A DNA stretch of 41,701 nucleotides from Pedobacter sp. SYP-B3415 (GTDB lineage: Bacteria; Bacteroidota; Bacteroidia; Sphingobacteriales; Sphingobacteriaceae): NCBI RefSeq assembly GCF_004138205.1, contig NZ_RXNQ01000014.1, positions 1-41,701 of the forward strand. Reading direction: 5' to 3'. This document shows positions 25,399 to 33,185 of the stretch, piece after piece (within the stretch, counting starts at the first letter, position 1; every line of letters begins with the position of its first letter). The notes under the pieces are model-generated. The model saw only the letters and a list, made by a program, of their open reading frames with translations, was not told the origin of the DNA and did not search any database. The position numbers and the translations under genes are program-made.

Positions 25399-26127
25399 TC
25401 AGCCAAACAACTCCCGGTTTTTGAAACCATAGTTCCCGATCAGCTCATACAGTTTACCGCTTTTTACACCTTCTTTCAGCACCTTCAGGTGCCGCTCATG
25501 GTGCAGGTCTGTCCCGGCGAGGTCATACAGTTTATTCTCCAGCAGGTACTTCGCCTGGTTTTTTGCCTCCGGTCCGTAATAACCCAGCACCGACAACAGG
25601 TTAAGCTGGAACAGACAACCCACTTCTTTGAGGCGGCTGAGCCGGGCCCGGTCGCGATAATAAAACACGTACCGCTCGGGGTGCGCCAGCACCGGTTTGT
25701 AGCCCGCAATATGCAGATCAAAGATCACCTGGTCGATGTTCGGAAACTCAGACAGGTAAGACATTTCTACCAGCAGGTAACGGTCGTGCAGGCAGAGCAG
25801 TCCGTCGCGAACCTGGAACGTATCGTCGATCATGTATTCGGCGGCAGCGGCGAGGGGCGCACGGAAGTTTTGTTTTGCGGCAGCCTGCTGCAGGTGCTGA
25901 AAGGCCACATCGATTTTTTCAGGGGTGTTCGGATACAGCTCGGTAAAAACGTGCGGGGTACAGATAAATTTCGAAAGACCGAGTTCCTGCAGCTGTTCGA
26001 GATAGATCAGCGCTTCATCGGTGTTGGCAGTGCCATCATCGATTCCGGGAATCAGGTGTGAGTGGATGTCTACACCCAACCAGAACAAATCGGTAACTTT
26101 TTCTTTCTTGGAGAAAAAACGGAGCAT
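25399..26127 (-). CDS. CpsB/YwqE-type PHP tyrosine phosphatase
   Basis: Metal-dependent protein-tyrosine phosphatase of the PHP family, 242 aa, which dephosphorylates the Wzc-type BY-kinase and allows the export cycle to turn over. Motifs: GVDIHSHLIPGIDDG (18-32; Asp20, His22, His24), FICTPHV (55-60, His59), AEYMIDD, LVEMSYL, VLAHPERY and LAGTDLHHERH, which together supply the metal ligands. It is the first gene of the leftward operon, with a matched promoter 35 bp upstream, and is separated from wza by 212 bp. In other Bacteroidota the gene also sits beside wza/wzc. Confidence 0.9.
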   Translation of the reverse strand: MLRFFSKKEKVTDLFWLGVDIHSHLIPGIDDGTANTDEALIYLEQLQELGLSKFICTPHVFTELYPNTPEKIDVAFQHLQQAAAKQNFRAPLAAAAEYMIDDTFQVRDGLLCLHDRYLLVEMSYLSEFPNIDQVIFDLHIAGYKPVLAHPERYVFYYRDRARLSRLKEVGCLFQLNLLSVLGYYGPEAKNQAKYLLENKLYDLAGTDLHHERHLKVLKEGVKSGKLYELIGNYGFKNRELFG

Positions 26128-26161
26128 GCTTGTGCTGTTTAGAGATTTAATTTAGAGCACC

Positions 26162-26193
26162 CAAAGATACTGCTTTTTTAAGATCCGGACAAA
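26162..26193 (-). promoter_or_regulatory. Promoter of the leftward polysaccharide operon
   Basis: Reverse strand: -33 TTTG (26190-26193), a 20-bp spacer, then -7 TATCTTTG (26162-26169), a perfect fit to the Bacteroidota consensus. Transcription would start near 26155, giving a leader of about 28 nt before the phosphatase ATG. It is the best promoter upstream of the 16-gene run. Confidence 0.65.
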
Positions 26194-26334
26194 AACAGTG
26201 CATTTCTCCTGCTGGTTTACAACAAATTAAGCACTGCTCATGATTCTTTTACAAAAAAAGAACGCCGGAATTGCCTGAATATTGAAGGGAGGATAAGTTT
26301 TTGTTAAATTATTGTGTCTTGTTTATTCGAAAAT

Positions 26335-26525
26335 GTGGATCAGGGTCGTAGGTAGGTATTCGTAGTTCGTATTAAGATATGAGATTTGAGATTTGAGTCT
26401 TGAGACAGGGCTGCAATAGTATATAGATATTCGTAGTTCGTATTTAGACGTGGCGCAATTGTTAGATGTGAGATTTGAGTCCTGGAATAGTATATGGATA
26501 TTCGTATTTAGTATTTAGACAGGGT
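26335..26525 (+). repeat. Heptad repeat cluster
   Basis: Seven-base-period units of two kinds: TGAGATT, TGAGTCT, TGAGACA; and TAGTATA, TCGTAGT, TCGTATT. Each group ends in a GACAGGG or GACGTGGCGCA linker. The same words recur in the other clusters. Confidence 0.75.
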
Positions 26526-26566
26526 GCCTAACCCCTCAGCCGGATAGGGCGTTTGAGGGGTTAGGC
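26526..26566. repeat. Hairpin module R7, perfect copy
   Basis: Perfect 13-bp inverted repeat GCCTAACCCCTCA (26526-26538) and TGAGGGGTTAGGC (26554-26566) around a 15-nt loop. The loop text GCCGGATAGGGCGTT is itself conserved in the other copies (27876, 30538). It directly follows a heptad cluster each time. Confidence 0.7.
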
Positions 26567-26611
26567 AGCAGTGGTCCTGACTCATGATTCATGGCTCTTG
26601 GTTCTCCTCAC

Positions 26612-26692
26612 GGGTCATCCAGACAGAGCGGAGCGGCGGAAGGATCTGACTCGGGATCACAAGTCAGATTCTTCGCTACGCTCTGAATGACA
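26612..26692 (+). repeat. R3 intergenic repeat, copy 1
   Basis: Contains TCTGACT and AGTCAGA flanking CGGGATCACA (a 7-bp hairpin) and ends TTCGCTACGCTCTGAATGAC. The second copy is at 27629-27722. It resembles the widespread GTCATTCAGAGCG-type REP-like repeats of many bacteria. Confidence 0.65.
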
Positions 26693-26835
26693 CCCGATGG
26701 GGATGACGGCGTGGGGGGACGTTGGTCGGGCTTGGCAGAGTGAGGGGTTAGGCGCCCAGGGCTTTCAACTTTTCACTTTTGACTTTTAACTTAGAGCGGT
26801 CTTTCATCTTTTTTCCTTTTTCTTTAGTCTCATTG

Positions 26836-26930
26836 GCGAACGGTCGCCGCTATGTCTTCGCAGGGGGATCCCTCGCCGTTGCGATCATACAAGATGGGAA
26901 TTACGTAAACGCGCTTCGGGATGACGGCGT
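26836..26930 (+). repeat. R2 intergenic repeat, copy 2
   Basis: Starts GCGAACGGTCGCC and ends GCTTCGGGATGACGGCG; the middle (ATCATACAAGATGGG) has diverged from the copies at 30751 and 32551. Confidence 0.7.
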
Positions 26931-26995
26931 GTGGGACGTTGGTCGGACTTGGCAAATTCAGGGGTTAGGCGCCCAGGTCCTGACTCATGATTCAG

Positions 26996-27471
26996 TGTTG
27001 TCCGGGGAAAGTTTTGCGAAAGCCAATAGTTCTTTGGTTTCCAATTGATGTGAGGCTATGGTATCGAACCGCTCACCGCCGCGGGGGCTCCTTCTTTTTC
27101 TTGGAAAAGAAGCAAACCGCTCCGGCTGTGTATCTCTTCTTGCATAAAAGCATCAAAAGTCCAACGGCGGCGGGAAAAGGCCCGGATTACCCCTGCACCA
27201 TCATGTTCCGGGCTGGTTCCCCTCCTTGGTTCTTCCCGACCTCCTTAAAACAGTGCAAGACTTTTAATACTTTTCTGCGGCGAGAAGATACAAGGCCGGT
27301 TCGCACCTATCAGTGGCAGTAATCAGGCTAAACCCTCATAAAAACCACTGACTGTACGTAAAACCCACAGACATAGAATACAGGGGGGCTTGATTTAGAA
27401 AACTCAGGAAAATGCTGCTTTGATAATGTTCAAAAGGATCCAGTTTTGTTCTGCGCGTTTCCCGGATAACA
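26996..27471 (+). mobile_element. MITE-like element, copy B (476 bp)
   Basis: Ends TGTTGTCCGG (26996-27005) and CCGGATAACA (27462-27471) form a terminal inverted repeat with one mismatch. ATGATTC occurs next to both ends. The core is the same GC-rich sequence as copies A and C, in the opposite orientation, with the stem GCCCGGA/TCCGGGC kept although loop bases differ. It carries no transposase gene. Confidence 0.7.
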
Positions 27472-27628
27472 ATGATTCCTGAGTTGTGGTTCAATCATTT
27501 TTTTCTTTAATCTCATTGAGGGGCTTTGCGCCCAGCTCTTTGAACTTCACACTTTCCACTTTTAACTCAGAGCAACTTACAACTTAATACCTATAACTTA
27601 AAACTCACTGGTTCGTGGTTCGGCTAGC

Positions 27629-27722
27629 AGACAAAGCAAAGCGGGCGAGCCTGTCCCGAAGCAGTCGGGAAAGGATCTGACTCGGGATCACAAGTCAGAT
27701 TCTTCGCTGCGCTCTGAATGAC
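27629..27722 (+). repeat. R3 intergenic repeat, copy 2
   Basis: Longer copy than 26612, with GCGAGCCTGTCCCGAAGCAG before the shared TCTGACT...AGTCAGA hairpin (27676-27699) and the same TTCGCTGCGCTCTGAATGAC end. Confidence 0.65.
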
Positions 27723-27764
27723 CCGTGGGGGAATCGTGGTCTGGAATGAAGCCAAGGGATTTAT

Positions 27765-27870
27765 TGAGATTTGAGATATCAGTCTTAATAGTATATAGGT
27801 GTTCGTAGTTCGTATTTAGACAGGGCGCAATTGTTAGATGTGAGAATGAGATTTGAGTCCTGAGACGTGG
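27765..27870 (+). repeat. Heptad repeat cluster
   Basis: TGAGATT/TGAGATA units followed by TAGTATA, TAGGTGT, TCGTAGT, TCGTATT and a GACAGGGCGCAATTG linker, then TGAGATT, TGAGTCC and TGAGACG. Same vocabulary and order as the cluster at 26335. Confidence 0.7.
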
Positions 27871-27875
27871 CGCGA

Positions 27876-27906
27876 AACCCCTCGGCCGGTTAGGGCGTTT
27901 GAGGGG
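27876..27906. repeat. Hairpin module R7, copy 2
   Basis: CCCCTC (27878-27883) pairs with GAGGGG (27901-27906); loop GGCCGGTTAGGGCGTTT matches the other copies. Confidence 0.55.
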
Positions 27907-28172
27907 GCGCTGTCTTTCCTCTTTTTTCCTTTTTCTTTAGTCTTGTTGAGGGGCGCTGCGCCCAGACTTAAAACTTAATACCTATAACTTACAACTTCAC
28001 TGATTCGTGGTTCGGCTAACGGCCATTGAGGGGTTTTGCACCGTGGTCTTTCATCCTTGTTCTTTTTTCTTTAGTCTCATTGAGGGGCTCTCCGCCCAGC
28101 TCTTTGGACTTTCAACTTTTTACTTTCAACTCAGAGCGACTTTCAACTTTTTACTTGCAACTCAGAGCGGTC

Positions 28173-28203
28173 TTTGTTCCTTGATCGCCCTTTCGTACAT
28201 TCG
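28173..28203 (+). promoter_or_regulatory. Promoter of the DPP-IV-like peptidase gene
   Basis: -33 TTTG (28173-28176), 19-bp spacer, -7 TACATTCG (28196-28203, 7 of 8 to TAnnTTTG). Transcription near 28209 fits the ATG at 28225 and rules out the longer frame opening at 28174. Confidence 0.55.
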
Positions 28204-28224
28204 CAGTTCAATTTCCTAAACTTC

Positions 28225-30357
28225 ATGAAATTCCAGTCTTTTCTTACGGCGGCGGCCTGTATTTGTTTATTAACTCCCGGTTTTGCACAGAAAAAACGGC
28301 TCGATCTGCAGCAGTCGCTCGGTGAAAAACCTTCCTTAACCAAAAACATCCGCAGCATTGTGGGCTGGGAAAGCGCCGGCCGGTACCTTGAGTCAGACAT
28401 GCGGCTGCGTAAGGTCTATGCGGTCGACATCGCCAGCGGCGAGAAACGAGAATATGTAGCGCCGCCAAGCAGCGATGTGGAGGTTTTTGTAAAAGAAAAA
28501 GACGTCTTCCTGCAGAAAGGACAGCAGCCTGAACGCCGGTTAACCAATAATCCCGCGGAGGAAAAAAACCCGACCCTCTCGCCCGATGGCCGTTATGTAG
28601 CTTTTACCCGCGACAATGACCTGTACGCTGTCGACCTCGAATCGGGGCGCGAGATTCGCTACACGAACGATGGTACCGATGTGATTTACAATGGTTATGC
28701 ATCCTGGGTGTATTTCGAGGAGATCCTCGGTCGCGCCACCCGCTACCGCGCCTTCTGGTGGTCGCCCGACAGCAAACACCTCGCTTTCATGCGTTTTGAC
28801 GATACCAAGGTGCCTATGTTCCCGATCTACAACTCGACCGGTCAGCATGGTTTTACCGAAAAAACCCGCTATCCGAAAGCCGGCGATCCGAACCCCGGCG
28901 TGCGTGTCGGTTTTGTGGCCGCTGCAGGGGCGCCTGTGGTCTGGGCCGATTTTAACGAGCAGGACGATCAGTATTTCGGCACGCCGTACTGGAGTTACGA
29001 CGGCAGCAGCATGATGGTGCAATGGATGAACCGCGGACAGGACAACCTCAAGTTTTACTCGGTCGATCCCAAATCGGGCAAAAAACGTGAGATCTATGAT
29101 GAGAAACAGCCTTCATGGGTAGACCTTGACTTCGATGGCCGCATCACGTACCTGGAAGACAAAAAACATTTTATTCTGAAAAGCGACCGCAGCGGCTGGG
29201 CACATTTTTACCTTTACACGCTGGAAGGAAAAATGATCAACGCGCTGACCGCCGGAAAATGGCAGGTAAAAGACCTGATCCATGTCGATGAAACCCGCAA
29301 ACAGGTCTTTTTTACAGCCCGTAAGGAACGTTCGGTCAACACCGACTTTTACCGCGTTGATTATGACGGTAAAAACCTGAAACGCCTCAGTTTTGGCGAT
29401 TACACACACAAAATTGCCATGGCACCCGATGGCCGCCATTTCCTGACCACCTACTCGAACGTGGCGACACCGCCGCGGATTGCCCTGCTTGACAGCGAAG
29501 GCAAACTGATAAAAGACATTGATGACAGCAAAGCCGACGATTTCGACAGCTATAGTTATGGTCGCACAACCATGATTACCATCCCTTCGGGCGATGGTTA
29601 CAACCTGCCGGCTACCGTAACCTGGCCAACAGATTTCGACAGCACCCGCCGGTACCCGGTGGTATTCAGCATGTATGGCGGGCCGAACGCGGGCAGTGTA
29701 AGCAACACATGGAAAGGAACCGGCGGACAACTCTGGGCGAATGAGGGTGTGGTGCAGATTACTGTAGACCACCGCGCATCGGGTCAGTTCGGGAAAGCAG
29801 GCGTAGCGCTGATGCACCGGAACCTGGGTAAATGGGAAATGTTCGACTATATGGCTGCCGGCCGGTGGATTAAAGCGCAAAGCTGGGCTGATCCGGCGAA
29901 GCTGCTCATCACCGGGCATAGTTACGGCGGGTACATGACCTGTATGGCGCTGACCTATGGTGCCGATGTGTTTGATTTTGGATATGCCGGCGCCCCGGTT
30001 ACAAGCTGGGAGCTGTACGACAGCCACTATACGGAACGGTTTATGGATACGCCGCAGGAAAACCCCGAAGGTTACAAAAATGCTTCGGTGCTGACCTGGG
30101 CAGACAAGTACAAAGGGCTGCTCCGCATCATGCATGGAGATATGGACGATAATGTGCATATGCAGAACACGATCCAGCTGGTGGATAAACTGCAGAACGA
30201 AGGCAAACACTTCGAGCTGATGATCTACCCCGGCGGGCGCCACGGCTGGGGCGGCGTAAAAACGCTGCACGACCGCCTGGAGCGCTACCGCTTCTATTAC
30301 GAGCACCTGCTCGGCAAACCCGTACCCGCGGCGCTGCTGAAGGCGAGAAGAAATTAG
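28225..30357 (+). CDS. Dipeptidyl peptidase IV-family serine peptidase (S9B)
   Basis: Periplasmic peptidase that removes Xaa-Pro (or Xaa-Ala) dipeptides. From ATG 28225 it has 710 aa with a signal peptide (FLTAAACICLLTPGFAQ). The N-terminal eight-bladed propeller contains repeated SPDGRYVAF / SPDSKHLAF blade motifs and the double-Glu anchor WVYFEEIL that binds the substrate N-terminus. The C-terminal alpha/beta hydrolase has the triad Ser566 in GHSYGGY, Asp641 in HGDMDDNVH and His673 in GGRHGWG. All catalytic parts are intact and length is normal. The human enzyme has GWSYGGY; His in place of Trp is a common bacterial variant. It stands alone between repeat mosaics. Confidence 0.93.
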   Translation: MKFQSFLTAAACICLLTPGFAQKKRLDLQQSLGEKPSLTKNIRSIVGWESAGRYLESDMRLRKVYAVDIASGEKREYVAPPSSDVEVFVKEKDVFLQKGQQPERRLTNNPAEEKNPTLSPDGRYVAFTRDNDLYAVDLESGREIRYTNDGTDVIYNGYASWVYFEEILGRATRYRAFWWSPDSKHLAFMRFDDTKVPMFPIYNSTGQHGFTEKTRYPKAGDPNPGVRVGFVAAAGAPVVWADFNEQDDQYFGTPYWSYDGSSMMVQWMNRGQDNLKFYSVDPKSGKKREIYDEKQPSWVDLDFDGRITYLEDKKHFILKSDRSGWAHFYLYTLEGKMINALTAGKWQVKDLIHVDETRKQVFFTARKERSVNTDFYRVDYDGKNLKRLSFGDYTHKIAMAPDGRHFLTTYSNVATPPRIALLDSEGKLIKDIDDSKADDFDSYSYGRTTMITIPSGDGYNLPATVTWPTDFDSTRRYPVVFSMYGGPNAGSVSNTWKGTGGQLWANEGVVQITVDHRASGQFGKAGVALMHRNLGKWEMFDYMAAGRWIKAQSWADPAKLLITGHSYGGYMTCMALTYGADVFDFGYAGAPVTSWELYDSHYTERFMDTPQENPEGYKNASVLTWADKYKGLLRIMHGDMDDNVHMQNTIQLVDKLQNEGKHFELMIYPGGRHGWGGVKTLHDRLERYRFYYEHLLGKPVPAALLKARRN

Positions 30358-30535
30358 TAACTAGTAGTTCGTATTTAGTAGTTAGACAGAAGGCGCATAA
30401 ACCGTTAAGTTGAGATTTGAGACGTGAGATTTGAGTCCTGAGACAGGGCTGCAATAGTATATAGGTATTCGTAGTTCGTATTTAGACGTGGCGCATTTGC
30501 TCGAGATTTGAGATTTGAGTCTTGAGACAGCGCGC
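30358..30535 (+). repeat. Heptad repeat cluster abutting the peptidase stop
   Basis: TAGTAGT, TCGTATT, TAGTAGT follow the stop codon at once, then TGAGATT, TGAGACG, TGAGATT, TGAGTCC, TGAGACA and the GGGCTGCAATAGTATATAGG linker shared with 26403 and 36928. Confidence 0.75.
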
Positions 30536-30537
30536 AA

Positions 30538-30571
30538 AACCCCTCGGCCGGGTAGGGCTTATTGAGCGGTT
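30538..30571. repeat. Hairpin module R7, copy 3 (decayed)
   Basis: AACCCCTC (30538-30545) and GAGCGGTT (30564-30571) pair with one mismatch; the loop GGCCGGGTAGGGCTTATT matches the other R7 loops. Confidence 0.5.
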
Positions 30572-30750
30572 AGGCGCCTAAGGCTTTGAACTTTTCACTT
30601 TCAACTCAATGGGTTCTTTTTTCTTTAGTCTCATTGAGGGGCTAGGCGCCCAATCCTGACTCATGATTCATGGTTCGTGGTTCGGCTAGCGGCCATTGAG
30701 GGGCTCGCCGAGGTCTTTCATCCTTGTTCTTTTTTCTTTGGTCTGTCTGC

Positions 30751-30845
30751 GCGAACGTTCGCCACCACCTCTTCGCAGGGGATCCCTCGCCGTTGCGATC
30801 CCGGAAGAAAGGGATTTCGTAAACGCGCTTCGGGATGACGGCGTA
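30751..30845 (+). repeat. R2 intergenic repeat, copy 3
   Basis: 95 bp, starting with the palindrome GCGAACGTTCGC and ending CTTCGGGATGACGGCG. Nearly identical by eye to 32551-32645, including the internal GATCCCGGAAGAAAGGGAT. Confidence 0.8.
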
Positions 30846-31098
30846 AGGGAAGGCAGTGGCTCTTGGCGGCTGAGGGGCTCTGCGCCCAGTCCTGACTCGT
30901 GATTCATGGTTCGTGGTTCGGCTAGCGGCCATTGAGGGGCTAGGCGCCCAATCCTGACTCATGATTCATCGTTCCTGGTTCGGCTAGCGGCCATTGAGGG
31001 GTTCTGCGCCCAGCTCTTTGAACTTTAAACTTTCCACTTCTAACTCAGAGCAACTTAAAACTTCACCGGTTCCTCTTTCAACTCCCCTCCTTTTCCGT

Positions 31099-31106
31099 TA
31101 ACATTG
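31099..31106 (+). promoter_or_regulatory. Possible -7 box of the CLC gene
   Basis: TAACATTG matches TAnnTTTG at 7 of 8 positions and ends 3 bp before the ATG at 31110, again implying a very short leader. A -33 element is not evident. No fluoride-riboswitch fold was recognised between 31020 and 31110. Confidence 0.3.
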
Positions 31107-31109
31107 CAC

Positions 31110-32351
31110 ATGGAGGTTTTAAAACCCGGCGGGCGTTCGGGACCGGCAGCGCCCCTGAATTATTTTACCAGGTGGATCATACTGACAGCGGTGATCGGCG
31201 CACTTGCCGGCAGTGCTTCTGCATTTTTTCTTACAGCGCTGGATGCGGTAACCGTTTACAGGGAAACGCATGGGCGCATCATCTTTCTGCTCCCTGTCGC
31301 GGGCCTGGCCATCGGACTGCTTTATCATTATTTCGGGAAATCGATAGTGAAGGGCAATACCCTGATCATTGAGGAGATCCATAAACCTTCGGGCATAATT
31401 CCATTGATCATGGCCCCTTTCATCCTGGTCAGCACCCTGCTTACACACCTGTTTGGCGGCTCCGCCGGAAGGGAGGGAACGGCCGTTCAGATTGGCGGGG
31501 CGATATCCGATCAGTTCAGTCACTGGTTCGGTCTCGATCACCGGGACCGCAACATCCTGCTGATCTGCGGCATCAGCGCCGGTTTTTCTTCGGTATTTGG
31601 TACCCCGCTCGCCGGAACGGTCTTCGCCCTCGAAGTTTTTTTGCTGGGAAGCATGCGGTACCATGCCCTGTTTCCGGCACTGCTTTCAGCAATTTTTGCC
31701 GATCTCAGCTGCCGGTTCTGGGGCGTTGGCCATACGCATTACACCGTCAGCGCTGTTCCGGAACTGAACCTGGTCCATATCGGTATGGCAGCTGTTGCCG
31801 GCGTTCTGTTTGGCCTCACGGCACGTTGCTTTTCACTCCTGAACCACTGGCTGACGGCTCAGTTTGCACGTTTTATTGGTTATCCGCCCTTACGTCCGCT
31901 GTGGGGCGGCATTATCGTTCTGGCTTTGCTGCTGCTTGCCGGCACACGGTACGCCGGACTCGGCATTCCGGTAATCGCCGATGCCTTCCGTTTTGCCCAG
32001 CCGGGAGAGACATTCCTGCTAAAGATGCTGCTTACCTGCCTCACACTCAGTGCGGGCTTTAAGGGCGGCGAAGTAACGCCCCTGTTTTTCATCGGCGCTA
32101 CGCTGGGAAGTTTCTTATCAGCGCTGATGCCCATGCCGGTTTCCCTGCTTGCAGGCATGGGTTTCGTTGCCGTGTTTGCCGGCGCCGCCAACACACCGCT
32201 GGCCTGCATACTGATGGGCATTGAACTGTTCGGCAGTGCGCCTGCGGTGTACATCGCTGTTGCCTGCGTGCTGGCCTACCTGGTCTCAGGCTCCCGCGGA
32301 ATTTACGGCGGGCAGTCATCGCGGGGCATCCAAACGGAGTATGAGGAATGA
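31110..32351 (+). CDS. CLC-family anion transporter, CLC-F (fluoride) type
   Basis: Inner-membrane CLC protein of 413 aa with about ten to twelve membrane helices. The canonical GSGIP filter is replaced by GNTLIIEEIHKP (82-93), and the second filter reads GGSAGREGTAVQ (117-128, gating Glu122), both as in CLC-F fluoride/proton antiporters rather than chloride CLCs. The later GFKGGEVTPLFFIGA and FAGAANTPLACILMGIELFG segments complete the pore. The TTG codon at 31104 extends the frame by two residues; ATG 31110 is preferred. It is flanked by repeat mosaics and no fluoride-related neighbour (crcB, eno) is visible, so fluoride export rests on the filter motifs alone. Confidence 0.85.
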   Translation: MEVLKPGGRSGPAAPLNYFTRWIILTAVIGALAGSASAFFLTALDAVTVYRETHGRIIFLLPVAGLAIGLLYHYFGKSIVKGNTLIIEEIHKPSGIIPLIMAPFILVSTLLTHLFGGSAGREGTAVQIGGAISDQFSHWFGLDHRDRNILLICGISAGFSSVFGTPLAGTVFALEVFLLGSMRYHALFPALLSAIFADLSCRFWGVGHTHYTVSAVPELNLVHIGMAAVAGVLFGLTARCFSLLNHWLTAQFARFIGYPPLRPLWGGIIVLALLLLAGTRYAGLGIPVIADAFRFAQPGETFLLKMLLTCLTLSAGFKGGEVTPLFFIGATLGSFLSALMPMPVSLLAGMGFVAVFAGAANTPLACILMGIELFGSAPAVYIAVACVLAYLVSGSRGIYGGQSSRGIQTEYEE

Positions 32352-32361
32352 AGGGAATTTT

Positions 32362-32475
32362 GGTGAGATATGAGATTTGAGTCCTGAGACTTTGATAGTA
32401 TTTAGGTATTCGTAGTTCGTATTTGGACAGGGCTGTCTAGTATATAGATATTCGTAGTTCGTATTTAGACGTGGC
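32362..32475 (+). repeat. Heptad repeat cluster
   Basis: TGAGATA, TGAGATT, TGAGTCC, TGAGACT then TAGTATT, TAGGTAT, TCGTAGT, TCGTATT, followed by GGACAGGGCTGTC and a second TAGTATA series ending GACGTGGCGCA. Confidence 0.75.
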
Positions 32476-32550
32476 GCATACCCTGCATGTTGCATGACCG
32501 GTTTGCGCCCCGGGTCTTTCATCTTGGTTCCTTTTTCTTTAGTCTCATTG

Positions 32551-32645
32551 GCGAACGTTCGCCACCACCTCTTTGCAGGGGATCCCTCGCCGTTGCGATC
32601 CCGGAAGAAAGGGATTCCGTGAACGCGCTTCGGGATGACGGCGTA
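32551..32645 (+). repeat. R2 intergenic repeat, copy 4
   Basis: 95 bp; same ends and internal sequence as copy 3, with a handful of substitutions (for example CTTTGCAGGG for CTTCGCAGGG and TTCCGTGAAC for TTTCGTAAAC). Confidence 0.8.
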
Positions 32646-32708
32646 AGGGAAGGCAGTGGCTCTTGGCGGCTGAGGGGTTAGCCGCCCGGGTCCTGACTCA
32701 TGATTCAT

Positions 32709-33185
32709 TGTTGTCCGGTAAAAATTTACAGAACAAAATAAGATCCTTCTGAATAGTCTCAAAGCAGTATTTGCCTGAGTTTTCTAAATCAAGCCCCCCT
32801 ATATTCTATGTTTATGGGTTTTACGTACAGGCGGTGGTTTGTATGAGGGTTTTGCCTGATTACTGCCGGTGATAGTTGCGAACCGGCCTTGTATCTTCTC
32901 GCCGCAGAAAAGTATTAAAAGTCTTGCACTGTTTTAAAGAGGTCGGGAGGAACCAAGGAGGGGAACCAGCCCGGAACGGAATGGCGCAGGAATAATCCGG
33001 GCCTTTTCCCGCCGCCGTGGGACTTTTGATGCTTTTATGCAAGAAGAGATACACAGCCGGAGCGTTTTGCTTCTTTTTCGCCAAAAAGAAGGAGCCCCGC
33101 GGCGGTGAGCGGTCCGATACCATAGCCTCACATCTATTGGAAACCAAAGAACTATAGGCTTTCCCAAAACTTTCCCCGGACAACA
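32709..33185 (-). mobile_element. MITE-like element, copy C (477 bp)
   Basis: Best-preserved copy: perfect 10-bp terminal inverted repeats TGTTGTCCGG (32709-32718) and CCGGACAACA (33176-33185). Both sides carry an identical 16-bp direct repeat, CTGACTCATGATTCAT (32693-32708 and 33186-33201), which is either a long target duplication or the heptad module into which it inserted. Core conserved with A and B. No transposase. Confidence 0.75.

Larger units (their letters stand above)
26128..28172. other. 2-kb repeat mosaic between the operon and the peptidase
   Basis: No credible gene. In order: operon promoter; heptad cluster (26335-26525); hairpin module R7 (26526-26566); TGACTCA-type heptads; R3 (26612-26692); R5 heptads of the ACTTTTA kind; R2 (26836-26930); MITE copy B (26996-27471); R5/R6 heptads; R3 (27629-27722); a second heptad cluster (27765-27870); R7 (27876-27906); then alternating blocks of TTTCTTTAGTCTCATTGAGG and ACTTTCA-type heptads up to the peptidase promoter. 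Frames at 26779 and 26987 are made of these repeats and are rejected. Confidence 0.75.
30358..31098. other. Repeat mosaic between peptidase and CLC genes
   Basis: 740 bp without a gene. Heptad units start directly after the stop codon (30358-30535), followed by an R7 copy (30538-30571), ACTTTCA-type heptads, TGACTCATGATTCATGG/TGGTTCG heptads in three blocks (30656, 30894, 30954) each preceded by TTGAGGGGC and GCGCCCA, and R2 (30751-30845). Reverse-strand frames at 30642-30962 are repeat-derived. Confidence 0.75.

Noticed and set aside
25399..26061. Long plus-strand frame opposite the phosphatase gene
   Set aside because: It is the antisense shadow of a clear PHP-family gene, as are the long reverse frames opposite kynA, the peptidase and the CLC gene.
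26779..27322. Short plus-strand frames in the 2-kb gap
   Set aside because: They consist of R2, heptad and MITE sequence that recurs elsewhere in other frames and orientations.
30642..30962. Reverse-strand frame rich in Arg and Pro
   Set aside because: Repeat-derived: the same sequence is found at 32316-32762 in another context, and there is no protein family signal.
31000..31110. Fluoride riboswitch before the CLC gene
   Set aside because: The sequence is heptad repeats followed by a possible -7 box at the start codon; the conserved riboswitch elements were not found.
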